64,000 bases of DNA from Pengzhenrongella sp031582905 (GCF_031582905.1 NZ_CP133990.1:496001-560000); one strand, 5' to 3'. Positions 7,785 through 18,706 are shown, counted from the stretch's first letter. Numbers and translations: made by a program. Notes: a model not told the origin generated them from the sequence alone.

Positions 7785-8665
7785 CGCACGTCCCGGCTGC
7801 GCAGGCGCACGGCCGCGGCCACGAGTGTGGTGACGACCCAGGCCGCGAGGACGAGGCCGCCGCCCACCGGCCCCAGGTCGGGTGTGCCGGGCACCGAGCC
7901 GGCCGAGGCGGGGACCGTCATGAGCTGGGCGGCGCCGCCGGGCGTGGCAGCCAGGAGCCAGCCGACGGCCGTCGTCCCGACGACCTCGTCGGTCGCGGCG
8001 AGCGAGGACGGGTCGGCGCCGCCCAGCAGCGGGTCGCTCGCCAGCGAGAGGACGACGGGCAGGATCAGCACCACGACGAGCGTCGTGAGCATGGCCGGGA
8101 CGGTCCGGCGGAGCAGCGCGCCCAGCGAGAACCCGAGGAGCGCCAGCCCGACCCCGAACAGCACCATGCCGAGCAGGACCCCCGGGGTGTCGCCGGCGGT
8201 CAGCTCGAGCGGGAGGTCGCGCGACGCTGCTGCGGGCACGAGCGCCAGGACGCTCGTGGCCGTCGCGAGCACGGCCATGACGAGCGCGAACACCGTCACG
8301 GCCAGCGTCTGTGCGGCGAGCACCGGCAGGCGCCGGGGCACCAGGGTGAACGTCGTCCGGAAGGCGCCGGTGCGGAACTCGCCGGCCCCGACCAGCACCC
8401 CCAGGACGAGCGGCCCGATCTGGCCCAGCAGCAGGCCCGTGGAGACCGACCCGGTGGGCTGGAAGCCGGGGTCCGTCGAGGACGCCTGGGCGCTGAGGTA
8501 GGTGATCGCGCCGGTCACCACGACCGTCACGGCAGCGGTCCACCACGGCGAGCGCAGCGAGGTCAGCTTGGTCCACTCGGACGCGACGACGGAGGGGAAC
8601 GTCGGGCCCGCGAGTGTGGGCGTCGCGGCCCGGCCGCGGTACGGCGCGCGCGTCGCGGCGCTCAT
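7781..8665 (-). CDS. ABC-2 type exporter permease
   Basis: 294 residues from the ATG at 8665, which overlaps the ATPase stop by four bases. VASEWTKLTSLRSPWW is the signature cytoplasmic start, then six membrane helices follow and a basic tail RLRSRDVR. It is a paralogue of the next gene (6942-7784). Translational coupling of ATPase, permease and permease argues for one export complex controlled by the two-component pair downstream. Confidence 0.88.
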   Translation of the reverse strand: MSAATRAPYRGRAATPTLAGPTFPSVVASEWTKLTSLRSPWWTAAVTVVVTGAITYLSAQASSTDPGFQPTGSVSTGLLLGQIGPLVLGVLVGAGEFRTGAFRTTFTLVPRRLPVLAAQTLAVTVFALVMAVLATATSVLALVPAAASRDLPLELTAGDTPGVLLGMVLFGVGLALLGFSLGALLRRTVPAMLTTLVVVLILPVVLSLASDPLLGGADPSSLAATDEVVGTTAVGWLLAATPGGAAQLMTVPASAGSVPGTPDLGPVGGGLVLAAWVVTTLVAAAVRLRSRDVR

Positions 8666-9587
8666 CGGGCACCACCCCGGGCGTCGACCGCGCGGTACTC
8701 GACGGCGTCCCCCGTCAGCTGCAGGTACGCCTCCTCGAGCGTCCCCGACTCGGTGCCGAGCTCCAGGACGGTCACCCCGCACCGGCGTGCGGCGGTACCG
8801 ACGTCGTCGACCGACGCGCCCCGCACGTGCAGGACCCCGCCCCCTGCGGCGCGACGTCCGCCCCGACGGAGACGAGCTCGTGGGCCAGCGGCTCGGGGTC
8901 GGTCGTCCGCACCCGCACGACGCCGGCGCGCTCCGAGCGGTCGACGATCTCGGCGACCGTGGCGTCGGCCAACAGCCGCCCGCGACCGATGATCACGACC
9001 CGGTCGGCGCACAGCGCGAGCTCGTGCATGAGGTGCGACGAGAGGAGCACCGTGCGGCCCTCGGCTGCGAGCTCGCGCACCAGCCGCCGCACCCACAGCA
9101 CGCCGTCGGGATCGAGGCCGTTGACCGGCTCGTCGAGGACCAGCGTGGCCGGGTCGCCCAGCAGCGCCCCGGCGATGCCGAGCCGCTGCCCCATCCCGAG
9201 CGAGAACGTGCCCGCGCGGCGGTCGGCCGCCGGCTCCAGACCGGTCTGCGCGATGACCTCGCGCACGCGGGCCTTGCCGATGCCGTGGGTCTGCGCCATC
9301 GCGAGCAGGTGCTTGTACGCCGTGCGGCCCGGGTGCACCGAGCGGGCGTCGAGCATCACGCCCACCGCGTGCAGCGGCGCGGGCAGGTCGGCGTACCGGT
9401 GACCGGCGACGGTCGCCGTGCCGGACGTCGGGCGCTCGAGCCCGACGACGACGCGCATCGTCGTGGACTTGCCTGCGCCGTTGGGCCCCAGGAAGCCGGT
9501 GACCGTCCCGGGCCGGGCGGTGAAGGTCAGCCCGTCCACCGCCGTCGTGCTCCCGTAGCGCTTGGTCAGCGCCTCCACCTCGATCAT
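8662..9587 (-). CDS. ABC exporter ATP-binding protein (one frame break)
   Basis: About 308 residues once a single break is bridged. The start is MIEVEALTKRYGS at 9587. Walker A (LGPNGAGKSTTMR), the Q-loop region, signature SLGMGQRLGIAGALLG and Walker B with LVLDEPVNGLD are all present, as is the switch His in LLSSHLMHELA. It is a drug-exporter type (CcmA/DrrA-like) subunit. Near 8836 a run of five G (minus strand) should be six; with the extra base the protein continues into GVLHVRGASVDD and ends at 8662 in an ATGA overlap with the permease. Confidence 0.88.
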
Positions 9588-9696
9588 GGCGTCTCCCTGT
9601 CCTCGGACGGCGGCCGGCTGGGCGTCCGTCGGCGACGCTACGGAGACGGTCGGGGTGCCCAGCACCTGCCGGCGGAGGAGATCCGGCCGGCGGCGC

Positions 9697-9716
9697 CCTC
9701 CTCCCGTGGGAGGAGG
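9697..9716. terminator. Hairpin after the alcohol dehydrogenase gene
   Basis: A perfect inverted repeat CCTCCTCCC-GT-GGGAGGAGG lies 46-65 bases past the stop of the dehydrogenase at 9762 and upstream of the exporter operon. It separates the two transcripts. Confidence 0.55.
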
Positions 9717-9761
9717 AGGCGGCACCGGGGACGACGGCGGGTGGGTGCGGGTCCGAGCAGG

Positions 9762-10772
9762 TCAGAAGTCGATGAGGACCTTGATGTTGCGCGCAGGATG
9801 CTCACGCAGGCCCTCCATGGCGTCCACCACCTCGGTGAACCGGCGGACCGAGGTGCGGACCGGTGCGATGTCCACCGTGCGTCTGCGGAGGAGCTCCAGC
9901 AGGGGACCGAACGCACCCAGACTGTTGCGGGACCCCACGACGTCGAGCTCCTTCTTGATGAGGACCGACTGGTTCAGGGTCACGTCGCGCGTGCCGTTCC
10001 CGATGAGAGCGATGACGCCCCCGAAGGCTGCCGCCTCGATGGCGTTGAGCAGGCTGACCGGGAGCCCGGTCGCCTCGCCGACGACGTCGAAGCCGTCGCC
10101 GCCGGTCGCAGCCGTCACGGCTTTCCCGACGTCGGTCCGGCGCAGGTCGTAGGTGCCCCGGGCGCCCATGGCTGCCGCGACCTCCAGGCGCTCCGGCAGG
10201 ACGTCGGCGATCCACACGTCGGCGCCCATCGCCTGGGCGGAGACCATCGTCAGCATGCCGATCGCGCCGGCGCCGATCACCAGCACCCGGTGTCCTTCGA
10301 CGACCCGCGCCCGCTTCATCGCGTGCCACCCGATCGAGAAGGGCTCGACCATGGCCGCGATCTGCGGATCGACGCCGGTGGCCGGGTGCAGCCGCTCGAC
10401 GGGCATCACGATGTACTCCTGGAAGGCCCCGTCGCGGTGCACACCCATCGTCTCGTTCTGCTCGCAGCAGTTCACCCGTCCACGACGGCAGGGGTAGCAC
10501 GCCCCGCAGTTGAAGTACGGGTTGCCGACCACGAGCAGCCCGGGGCGCAGGTGGGGCGCGTGCCCGTTGACGTCGACCACCTCAGCGGAGAACTCGTGCC
10601 CCGGGACGCGGGGATACGTCGCGAAGGGCTGCGTCCCTGCGACCGTCTGCAGGTCCGAACCGCAGATGCCCGCGTACCGCACGCGCAGCAGCGCCTCACC
10701 CGGGCCGGGAGCGGGTCTCGCTCGCTCGACGACGGCGATCTCGCCGGGGCTCACGACCTCAACGGCTCTCAT
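9762..10772 (-). CDS. Zinc-binding medium-chain sugar/alcohol dehydrogenase
   Basis: 336 residues from MRAVEVVSPGEI at 10772. Catalytic zinc ligands are in GICGSDLQ and PGHEFSAEV; four structural-zinc cysteines lie in NCGACYPCRRGRVNCC; the NAD(P) fold has GAGAIGML. The family includes sorbitol, galactitol and L-galactonate-5 dehydrogenases. It is transcribed divergently from the fucose cluster and shares a control region with it, so it may handle fucose or a related deoxy- or galacto-configured sugar acid. The exact substrate is unknown. Confidence 0.85.
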   Translation of the reverse strand: MRAVEVVSPGEIAVVERARPAPGPGEALLRVRYAGICGSDLQTVAGTQPFATYPRVPGHEFSAEVVDVNGHAPHLRPGLLVVGNPYFNCGACYPCRRGRVNCCEQNETMGVHRDGAFQEYIVMPVERLHPATGVDPQIAAMVEPFSIGWHAMKRARVVEGHRVLVIGAGAIGMLTMVSAQAMGADVWIADVLPERLEVAAAMGARGTYDLRRTDVGKAVTAATGGDGFDVVGEATGLPVSLLNAIEAAAFGGVIALIGNGTRDVTLNQSVLIKKELDVVGSRNSLGAFGPLLELLRRRTVDIAPVRTSVRRFTEVVDAMEGLREHPARNIKVLIDF

Positions 10773-11335
10773 CACATCTCCACCCTCGCAGGACACGACT
10801 CGATGCACGGCGGTGCGGCTCCACCGGGACCGGGAGCGTGGGGACCGCCGCGCCGACGGTTATTCATCAGATCTCTCACCGACAGTATCAACAGTCGGCA
10901 CGCGACATGGTCGCGCTGGGGGGCGGAGGTGGGCGGCGAGCGCGGACCAGCATCGATCGCGGCCGCCGCCAGACTGAGGGGCGGGTCCGGCGTCGGTCCG
11001 CGCGAGCGCATGTCCGCGAGGAACATCAGAGGTCTGAGCGGGCAGGCTTGCTGGGCATCGAGCCGGTCGACCGTGCGCCACCGCGGGCCAGCGCGATCCG
11101 TGCCGGTAGCCAGCTCGCGCGCGCGACCTGCGCCGACGTTGCCATCTGGAGTCACCGGGCACCAATGTCCCGGCGCGCATCCGGCGCCGGGGAGGTCTCG
11201 CTGGGGGCCTGGTGTGCAGCAGGCTGAGCGTGCTATACATCAAACGTCTAATCATAGAAGGCCCGCACAGCGGCCCGTGGAGCAAGGACGCCCCGCGCGC
11301 AGCCGCCCGTGCCATGGAAGGACACCCACGCACAC
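10773..11335. promoter_or_regulatory. Divergent control region of the fucose cluster
   Basis: This 563-base gap has no convincing gene. Two AT-rich islands stand out. At 10861-10890, reading left, TTGATA and a GATGAA-like box about 17 bases apart could serve the dehydrogenase. At 11233-11256, TATACAT is a candidate -10 for the dehydratase gene. Each island contains a related word: CATCAGATCTCT at 10865-10876 and CATCAAACGTCT at 11238-11249 (9 of 12 identical). These are candidate operators for the FadR-type regulator at 18937. Confidence 0.4.
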
Positions 11336-12699
11336 ATGGCCACGATCACGGCACTCGAGACCCGGGATGTCAGGTTCCCGACGTCGCGCCAGCTGGACGG
11401 CTCCGACGCCATGAACCCGGACCCCGACTACTCGGCGGCCTACGTCGTCCTGCGGACCGACGAGGCGGCAGCGCCGGACGGGGCGGACCTGGAGGGGCAC
11501 GGCCTGGTCTTCACGATCGGTCGCGGCAACGACGTGCAGACGGTGGCGATCTCGGCGCTCGCGCACCACGTCGTCGGCCTGGACCTCGACGAGGTGTGCG
11601 ACGACCTCGGTGCGTTCTCGCGTCGGCTCACCGATGACTCCCAGCTGCGCTGGCTGGGGCCCGAGAAGGGCGTCATGCACATGGCGATCGGCGCGGTGGT
11701 GAACGCGGCGTGGGACCTGGCCTCCCGGCGCGCCGACAAGCCGCTGTGGCGCTTCATCTCGGACATGAAGCCGCAGCAGATCGTGTCCTGCATCGACTGG
11801 CGGTACCTGTCCGATGCCCTGACGCCCGACGAGGCCCTCGCCATGCTGAGGGAGGCGGCGGACGGCCGCAGCGACCGGCGTGCGTACCTCGAGGAGCACG
11901 GGTACCCGGCGTACACGACGTCGCCGGGCTGGCTCGGGTACTCCGACGAGAAGCTCGCCGTCCTGTGCCGCCAGGCGGTGGCCGAGGGCTACCGCACCAT
12001 CAAGCTCAAGGTGGGGCTCTCGCTGGACGACGACGTCCGGCGCCTGGCGGTCGCGCGGGACGCCGTCGGTCCGGACGTCCGCCTCGCGGTCGACGCCAAC
12101 CAGCGATGGGACGTCGAGGACGCCGTGCGCTGGATGTCGGCGCTGGAGCCCTACGACCTCGCCTGGATCGAGGAGCCCACCAGCCCGGACGACATCCTCG
12201 CCCACGCGGCGATCCGCTCCCGTGTCGGCGTACCCGTCTCCACCGGCGAGCACACGCCGAACCGCACGGTGTTCAAGCAGCTCATGCAGGCCGGCGCGGT
12301 GGACCTCATCCAGATCGACGCGACCCGTGTGGGCGGTGTGAACGAGAACCTCGCGATCCTGCTCCTCGCTCGCAAGTTCCGGGTGCCCGTCTACCCGCAC
12401 GCCGGTGGTGTGGGGCTGTGCGAGCTCGTCCAGCACCTGGCGATGGCCGACTTCGTGGCCATCTCCGGGAGTCTGGAGGACCGCGCGGTGGAGTACGTCG
12501 ACCACCTCCACGAGCACTTCGTCGACCCGGTGCGCATCGAGCGCGGGCGGTACCGGGCGCCGAGTGCACCCGGGATGAGCGCCCGCATGAAGCGGTCCTC
12601 GATCGAGGCCCACACCTACCCGGACGGTCGGGTCTGGCGGCACGACGCAGCGCACGACGCAGCGCCCGGCGCCGTCGTCGAGAGGGGGCCGTGGCGTGA
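11336..12699 (+). CDS. L-fuconate dehydratase (enolase superfamily; one frame break near the end)
   Basis: About 454 residues after bridging one break. The ATG at 11336 follows GGAAGGA by 11-17 bases. The fold is mandelate racemase/enolase: the KxK base in TIKLKVGLS, metal ligands Asp in LAVDANQRWD and Glu in WIEEPTSPDD and STGEHTPNR, and the catalytic His in VYPHAGGVGLCE. The sequence fits L-fuconate dehydratase, which turns L-fuconate into 2-keto-3-deoxy-L-fuconate. As read, the frame runs on into the next gene because GAGAGGGGGCC near 12685 seems to lack one G; with it the protein stops at 12699. The next 190 bases hold no gene. Confidence 0.9.
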
Positions 12700-12889
12700 T
12701 CGGCCTCGGCGCCATCGACGTCGTGGACGACGTCGGGAGGAGGGCGGGGTCGCGTGCCCCGCGCTGCCACCCGTCCCGCGCCCGTCCGGCGTCGCGACGG
12801 TCGAGACCTGGTCGTGCCCGTCCGGCACTGACCGCACCACCACGAGCCTCCGACGGCCCGTGCCCTGCCCGATCGACGAAGGAGTCGGC

Positions 12890-14152
12890 ATGAACTCGAA
12901 GAAGATGACCGCACTCGGTGCCGCCGGCCTGGCCACCGTGCTTCTCACCTCGTGCGGGGACGGCGGCAGCGGCGCCGGCGGCACCGGCGAGACCGCCGGC
13001 GGCGGGGCCTCGGCCGCCGCGTCCTCGATGTACACGTGGATCAGCAACGAGGGCGACCGCGAGCAGTGGCAGGCGTTCGTCACCGCCGCCCAGATGGAGG
13101 ACCCGGACTTCACGCTCGAGATGGAGGGGCCCTCCTACCCCGACTACTGGACGGCGGTGCGCACGCGCATGGCCGCCTCGGACGCCCCGTGCATCCTCAC
13201 CACGCAGGCCGCGCGCGCGCAGGAGCTCGCCGAGATCCTCATGCCGCTCGACGACCTCGCCGAGGACGCCGGCCTCGACGTGAGCATGTACAACGAGGCC
13301 ATGATCGAGGGGATGACCCTCGACGGGACGCTCCGTGCCATCCCGTACGACGCCGAGCCGGTCGTCCTCTACTACAACAAGGACCTGCTCGCGGCCGCGG
13401 GGGTGGCCGAGCCGACCCTCGACTACACGACCGACCAGTTCCTCGAGGACCTCGAGGCGCTGACGACCGACGGCGTCTACGGGACCGCCGTGCCCCCCGC
13501 CTTCACCGGTGGCCCGGGCGTCCCGATCGCGTTCGCCAACGGTCACACCGCCGTGCAGGACGGTGAGCTGACCCTGACCGACCCCGAGTTCGTCGAGGAG
13601 ATCCAGTGGGCCTTCGACCTCGTGGCCGAGCACGGCGTGGCGGAGGCCCCGCAGTCCGGTGACCCGGTGGACGTGCACCTCCAGGAGTTCATGGCCGGCA
13701 ACGCGGCCATGCTCATCGAGGGCCCGTGGTTCTACGAGACCCTCAGCAGCGGCACGCAGGCCGAGGTGGGGATCGCCGTCGTGCCCTCGGACTCGGGCGA
13801 GCCGCGGGGCTTCATCCAGGGCTCCGGGTTCGGGATCTCGCAGTCGTGCGACGACCCGGAGGCTGCGTTCGCCACCATCATGAAGATCACCACGCCCGAG
13901 GTCGTCGGTGAGGTCGGCCGGAACCGCGGGACCGTGCCGTCGGTCGAGGCCTCGCTGGACGCGTGGGCCGAGGGCAAGCCGGAGTCCGACGTCGCGGTCG
14001 TCGAAGCACTGCTCGCGAACGGCGCGCCCCTGGAGACCACGGCCGACTGGAACCAGGTCGAGACCGCCTTCACGCGGTACTCCAGCGACGGCTACCGCGG
14101 CAACCGCACCGCGGAGGAGATCCTCACGGACGTGCAGGAATCGGTGCGATGA
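12890..14152 (+). CDS. Sugar ABC transporter substrate-binding lipoprotein (fucoside importer)
   Basis: 420 residues. The ATG at 12890 has GAAGGAG seven to thirteen bases upstream. The signal peptide ends in lipobox LLTSCGDG (residues 19-26), so the protein is anchored outside the membrane. It is a family 1 (MalE/UgpB-like) extracellular solute-binding protein of typical length. The two permeases follow at once, and no dedicated ATPase is present, so a shared MsiK-type ATPase elsewhere probably powers import. The surrounding enzymes point to L-fucose or fucosylated oligosaccharides as ligand. Confidence 0.9.
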   Translation: MNSKKMTALGAAGLATVLLTSCGDGGSGAGGTGETAGGGASAAASSMYTWISNEGDREQWQAFVTAAQMEDPDFTLEMEGPSYPDYWTAVRTRMAASDAPCILTTQAARAQELAEILMPLDDLAEDAGLDVSMYNEAMIEGMTLDGTLRAIPYDAEPVVLYYNKDLLAAAGVAEPTLDYTTDQFLEDLEALTTDGVYGTAVPPAFTGGPGVPIAFANGHTAVQDGELTLTDPEFVEEIQWAFDLVAEHGVAEAPQSGDPVDVHLQEFMAGNAAMLIEGPWFYETLSSGTQAEVGIAVVPSDSGEPRGFIQGSGFGISQSCDDPEAAFATIMKITTPEVVGEVGRNRGTVPSVEASLDAWAEGKPESDVAVVEALLANGAPLETTADWNQVETAFTRYSSDGYRGNRTAEEILTDVQESVR

Positions 14153-14179
14153 CCACCGCCCCGACGGCCACCGTGCCGC

Positions 14180-15106
14180 GTGGGGGCGGTGGCGCCGCAG
14201 GACGGTCCGGCGAGCGACGGAGCGGGCCGGGTCGCCCCGGCGGGCGACGGGCGGCTCGCGCTGAAGTACCTCGCGCCCGGCATGACCGGGTTCGTGATCT
14301 TCATCGTCGTCCCGCTGGTCGCCTCGCTCGCGATCAGCCTGTTCCGGTGGCCGCTGTTCGGCGCGCCGGAGTTCGTCGGGGCGGACAACTACACCTACAT
14401 GCTCGCCAGCGACCCGCAGTTCTGGCGTGTGCTCGGCAACACGGTGCTGTTCACCGTGGCCTACACCACGCTGAACCTCGTGCTCGCGGTCGCGATTGCG
14501 GTCTGGCTGCAGCGCCTGGGGTCGTGGGCGCCGTTCTTCCGGGTGCTGTTCTTCGTCCCGGTCGTGGTGCCGATGGTGGCGAACGCCCTGGTGTGGCGCC
14601 TGATGCTCGACGACGGCGGGCTCGTCAACTCGGTGCTGGCGCTGGTGGGGATCGACGGTCCGTCGTGGCTGGGCGACTCGACCCTGGCGATGGTGTCGCT
14701 GATCGCGATGTCGATCTGGCAGGGCATCGGCTACAACATCGTGGTCCTGTCGGCCGGCCTCAACAACATCAGCCCGAACGTCCTCGAGGCGGCGCTGATC
14801 GACGGCGCGACCGGGTGGGGCCGCTTCGCCAAGGTGATCTTCCCGATGCTGTCACCGTCGGTCTTCTTCTGCACGATCATGACCGTCATCGGTGCCTTCA
14901 AGGTCTTCACCCAGCCGTACATGCTCACGAACGGCGGGCCCGGTGACGCCACGAACACCCTGGTGCTGTACCTGTACCGCCAGGGGTTCTCGTTCAACGA
15001 TCTCGGCTACGCCTCGGCGCTCGCCTGGGTGCTGTTCGTGTTCGTCATGCTGATCACGGCGCTGCAGTTCGTGGGCCAGAAGCGGTGGGTGAACTATGAG
15101 AGCTGA
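14180..15106 (+). CDS. Sugar ABC transporter permease (MalF type)
   Basis: About 308 residues, six membrane helices, and the permease EAA loop in LEAALIDGATGWGRFAKVIFP, where it contacts the ATPase. The start is unsure. The GTG at 14180 is the simplest reading, but an ATG at 14149 overlaps the upstream stop in the usual ATGA manner and would be in frame if the run of five G at 14182-14186 were four. It acts with the binding protein at 12890 and the partner permease at 15096. Confidence 0.88.
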   Translation: MGAVAPQDGPASDGAGRVAPAGDGRLALKYLAPGMTGFVIFIVVPLVASLAISLFRWPLFGAPEFVGADNYTYMLASDPQFWRVLGNTVLFTVAYTTLNLVLAVAIAVWLQRLGSWAPFFRVLFFVPVVVPMVANALVWRLMLDDGGLVNSVLALVGIDGPSWLGDSTLAMVSLIAMSIWQGIGYNIVVLSAGLNNISPNVLEAALIDGATGWGRFAKVIFPMLSPSVFFCTIMTVIGAFKVFTQPYMLTNGGPGDATNTLVLYLYRQGFSFNDLGYASALAWVLFVFVMLITALQFVGQKRWVNYES

Positions 15107-15940
15107 CCAGCGCAGGACGTCGCCCTCGGCCGGGACCGTCGTGAGCCGGGTGGGCATCATCGTCGTCGGGGCCGTCTTCTTCGCCCCGTTCGTGTGGATG
15201 CTGGCGAGCTCCCTCAAGCCGAGCATGGAGGTCCTGTCCAGCGGCGGCAGCCTGGTCGGCTCGTCGGTCCAGTGGTCGAACTACGCCACCGTCTGGACGT
15301 CCATCCCGTTCGCCCGCATCATGCTCAACACCTTCTTCGTGGCCGCCACGGGGGCTCTTCTGGCCATGGTGGTCTCCCTGCTGTCGGCCTACGCGTTCTC
15401 CCGACTGACCTTCCGGTACCGCGACCGCTTCTTCCTCATCTTCCTCGGCAGCCTCGTCCTGCCGCAGGAGGTGCTCATCGTCCCCCTGTACATCATGGCC
15501 AACCGGGCGGGGCTGGTGGACACCTACGCGGTCCTCATCGTGCCGTTCGCTTTCGGCGCGTTCGGCGCCTTCATGCTCCGGCAGTTCCTGCTCACGCTGC
15601 CGCGCGACTACGAGGAGGCCGCGCGGCTGGACGGGGCCGGCCAGATCCGCATCCTCTGGCACGTCATCACGCCGCTGCTGCGCGCGCCGCTGAGCGTCGT
15701 GGGGGCGTTCATCTTCATCGAGTACTGGAACAGCTTCCTGTGGCCGCTCATCGTCATCAACAGCGCGGAGCGGGCGACGATCCCGCTCGGCCTGCAGATG
15801 TTCTCGGGGAGCGCGGGACGGACTGGGGGCCGCTGATGGCGGCGGCCACCCTCGCCGTCGTCCCGAGCCTGCTCATCGTCCTGGCCATGCAGAGGCAGCT
15901 CGCCAAGGGCATCAACCTCGGTGGCTTCGGCGGGCGCTGA
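15096..15940 (+). CDS. Sugar ABC transporter permease (MalG type; one frame break)
   Basis: About 281 residues after bridging. It overlaps the end of the previous permease by 11 bases. There are six membrane helices and an EAA loop, YEEAARLDGAGQIRILWHVITP. Near 15815 the run in TTCTCGGGGAGCG should have one more G; the frame then continues through RGTDWGPLMAAATLAVVPSL and ends GGFGGR at 15940. It is the second membrane subunit of the fucoside importer. Confidence 0.88.
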
Positions 15941-16058
15941 CGTCCGCCGACCGCCGCACCCCCACCGCAACGCACCCGCACCGCAACGCGCGCGACCACC
16001 CGCGCGACCACCCGCACGACCCACCGCACGAACCACACGCATACCGAAGGGGAACACG

Positions 16059-17386
16059 ATGACCGACCGCGCCCGCTGGGACTCCCTGAGCCGACCCACC
16101 CCGGAGTGGTTCCGCAAGGCACCGTTCGGCATCTTCATCCACTGGGGCGCGTACTCGGTCCCCGCGTGGGGGAGCCGACCGGGGAGCTCGGGACGGTCGC
16201 CGAGGAGGAGTGGTTCGCCCACAACCCGTATGCGGAGTGGTACGACAACAGCATCCGCATCGACGGCAGCCCGGCGCAGCGGCACCACCGCGAGACCTAC
16301 GGCGACCTGGCGTACGACGACCTGCTGGACATGTGGAAGGCGGAGAGCTTCGACGCCGGCGCGCTCATGGACGTCGTCGCCGGATGTGGCGCGGACTACG
16401 TCGTCCCGACCACGAAGCACCACGACGGGATCGGGTTGTGGGACGCCCCGGGTACCGGCACCCGCAACACCGTGCATCGCGGCCCGCAGCGCGACCTCAT
16501 CGGCGAGATCAGCGCCGCGGCGAAGGAGCGAGGCATCCACCTGGGCCTGTACTACTCGGGCGGGCTGGACTGGCACGTGCGGCCGATGCCGCCGCACGTG
16601 ACCTTCGAGAGCGTCCACGGCTCCGGGCGGCCCAAGGACGCCGAGTACGCCCGATACGCGTACGAGCACGTGCGGGACCTGATCGACCGCTACGAGCCCG
16701 ACGTGTTGTGGAACGACATCGAGTGGCCCGACGAGGGCAAGCACTTCGGCGAGCACGGCCTGGGCACCCTGTTCGAGAGCTTCTACGCCCGCAACCCGCA
16801 GGGCGTCGTCAACGACCGGTGGGGTGTCCCGCACCACGACTACGCCACCAGCGAGTACCAGCTCGGGCGGGAGTCGGAGACCGAGGAGCAGTGGGAGAAC
16901 AACCGCGGCATCGGGCTGTCCTTCGGCTACAACCAGGTCGAGGGACCCGAGCACTGCCTGGACGGCCCGGGGATCGCCCGCCACCTGACCGACGTGGTGT
17001 CGCGCGGCGGGCACTTCCTGCTGAACATCGGCCCGAAGGCGGACGGCACCATCCCGGGGAACCAGCTCGAGGCGCTGACCGTCATGGGCCGGTGGATGCG
17101 GGTCGCCAAGCCGCTGCTCGTCGGGGCGCAACGTGCGTCGACGGAGCCGGAGGCCGCCGGAGACGGGTGGGCGCGGGCGATCCGGACCGACGGCGGCGAG
17201 GTCTGCTTCGTCGACCGGCCGGACGGTGGTACCGAGCCGGTCGTGGTGACCGGCTGGACCCGCCCGGGTCAGCCGGTGACGAGCGTCGAGCCGTCGTGGG
17301 GAACCGCTGCCGTCCGGGACGACGGCGCCCTCGTCGTCGAGCCGGCCGAGGGCCGTCCCGGCCCCGTCGTCGTGCAGCAGGCGTGA
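16059..17386 (+). CDS. Alpha-L-fucosidase, GH29 (one frame break)
   Basis: About 442 residues. The ATG at 16059 follows GAAGGGGAA. The N-terminal block APFGIFIHWGAYSVPAWGE and the following HHDGIGLWD (substrate pocket) are typical of GH29. The nucleophile Asp is expected in EPDVLWNDIEWPDEGKHF. A C-terminal beta domain follows the barrel. No signal peptide is seen, so it works in the cytoplasm on imported fucosides, releasing L-fucose with retention. The frame breaks near 16170, where GCGTGGGGGAGCC should carry one more G. Confidence 0.92.
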
Positions 17387-17415
17387 GGGCCTCGGGGCCG
17401 GGGAGGGAGCCGACG

Positions 17416-17741
17416 ATGCGTGTTGCCCTGCACACCCGCGTGACGGCCGGACGGAAGGAGGAGTACGACGCGGCGCACCGGGAGGTCCCCCGGAGCTGGT
17501 CGCAGCCATCCGCGCCGCCGGAGCCACCGAGTGGACCATCTGGCGCAGCGGGCAGGACCTGTTCCACGTGCTCGAGTGCGAGGACTACGCCGGGCTCCTG
17601 GCCGACCTCGAGCACCTGCCGGTCAACATCGCCTGGCAACGGCGTATGGCGACCATGCAGGAGGTCACCCACGACTACTCGCAGGCCGGCGGAGACGCGG
17701 GCCTGCCCGTGGTGTGGGACCTGACGGAGGAGGCGCGGTGA
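17416..17741 (+). CDS. L-fucose/L-rhamnose mutarotase family protein (one frame break)
   Basis: A short protein of about 108 residues starting MRVALHTRVTAGRKEEY. The later part (WTIWRSGQDLFHVLECEDY, then NIAWQRRM) matches the dimeric ferredoxin-like rhamnose mutarotase fold. It speeds exchange of alpha and beta L-fucose, supplying the anomer the dehydrogenase uses. The run of five C near 17487-17491 should be six. The stop overlaps the GTG of the next gene (GTGA), so the two are translationally coupled. Confidence 0.85.
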
Positions 17742-18668
17742 CCTCGGTCTTCGGCTGCGCGGCGCTCGGCGGCCTGTACCGACCGGTCACGCGCGAGGAC
17801 GCCCACGCCGCCCTCCGGGCGGCGTGGGACCTCGGCGTCCGGAGCTTCGACACCGCACCGCACTACGGCGTCGGGCAGTCCGAGGAGTACCTGGGCGAGT
17901 TCCTGCGGGACAGGCCGCGCGACTCCTTCACGGTGTCCACCAAGGTCGGTCGCCTGCTCGTGGCCGACACCGCGGTCGTCGACGGCACCGACGGGTTCTT
18001 CGGGACGCCCGCCCGCTCCCGGGTCCTCGACTACTCCACCGACGGGGTCCGCCGCTCGGTCGAGGAGTCGCTGGGCCGGCTGGGGCTGGACCGCGTCGAC
18101 GTCGTCTTCGTCCACGACCCCGAGGACCACATGGCTCAGGCCCTCGGGGAGGCGGCGCCGGCCCTGGCCGAGATGCGCGACGCCGGCCGGATCACCGGCT
18201 TCGGGGTCGGCACCAACGACACCGAGGTCGCGGAGCGCTTCGTGCGCGAGACCCTGCAGTGACACGGTGATGATCGCCGGCCGCTACTCGGTGCTGGACC
18301 GTCGAGCCGAGCGGACGCTGCTGGCGGCCTGCGCGGAACGCGGCGTCCGAGTGCTCGTGGCGGGGGTCCTCAACTCGGGCCTGCTGGCCGACCCGCGGCC
18401 CGGCGCACCGTTCAACTACGCGCCGGCGCCGGACTGGCTGGTCGACACCGCCCGGCGGATGGCGGCGGCGTGCGAGGCCCGAGGTGTCACCCTGCGCGCC
18501 GCAGCGCTGCAGTTCCCGACCCGCCACCCGGCCGTGGATGCCGTGGTGACCGGGGCGGGCCGGGTCGCGTCCGTCCGCGACACGCACGAGCAGCTGCACG
18601 TGCCGATCCCGGACGACCTGTGGGCCGAGCTCGACGGTCTCGTGCCGGACCAGGACCGGCTGCCGTGA
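17738..18668 (+). CDS. Aldo/keto reductase, probable L-fucose dehydrogenase (one frame break)
   Basis: About 309 residues from the GTG at 17738. The AKR catalytic residues are visible: Asp/Tyr in FDTAPHYGVGQSEEYLG, Lys in STKVGRLL and His in DVVFVHDPEDH. The length, sequence and neighbours fit the AKR-type L-fucose (D-threo-aldose) dehydrogenase that makes L-fucono-lactone with NAD(P)+. The frame breaks near 18257: one C in GAGACCCTGC looks extra, after which CSDTVMIAGRYSVLD continues the protein. This is one of only two insertions among the many breaks in the window. Confidence 0.85.
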
Positions 18669-18706
18669 CGGGACCGTGCGGCACCCGCCGGCTCGCGAGG
18701 CGCCAC

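Noticed and set aside
11252..13678. An 808-codon frame on the minus strand opposite the fucose genes
   Set aside because: It is a composition artefact of very GC-rich coding DNA: no domain, no ribosome binding site, and it lies across two well-identified genes and a gap.
11309..14152. A single 947-codon frame joining fuconate dehydratase to the sugar-binding protein
   Set aside because: The joint has no conserved sequence, the binding protein has its own ribosome binding site and lipoprotein signal at 12890, and one restored G near 12685 gives a normal stop at 12699.
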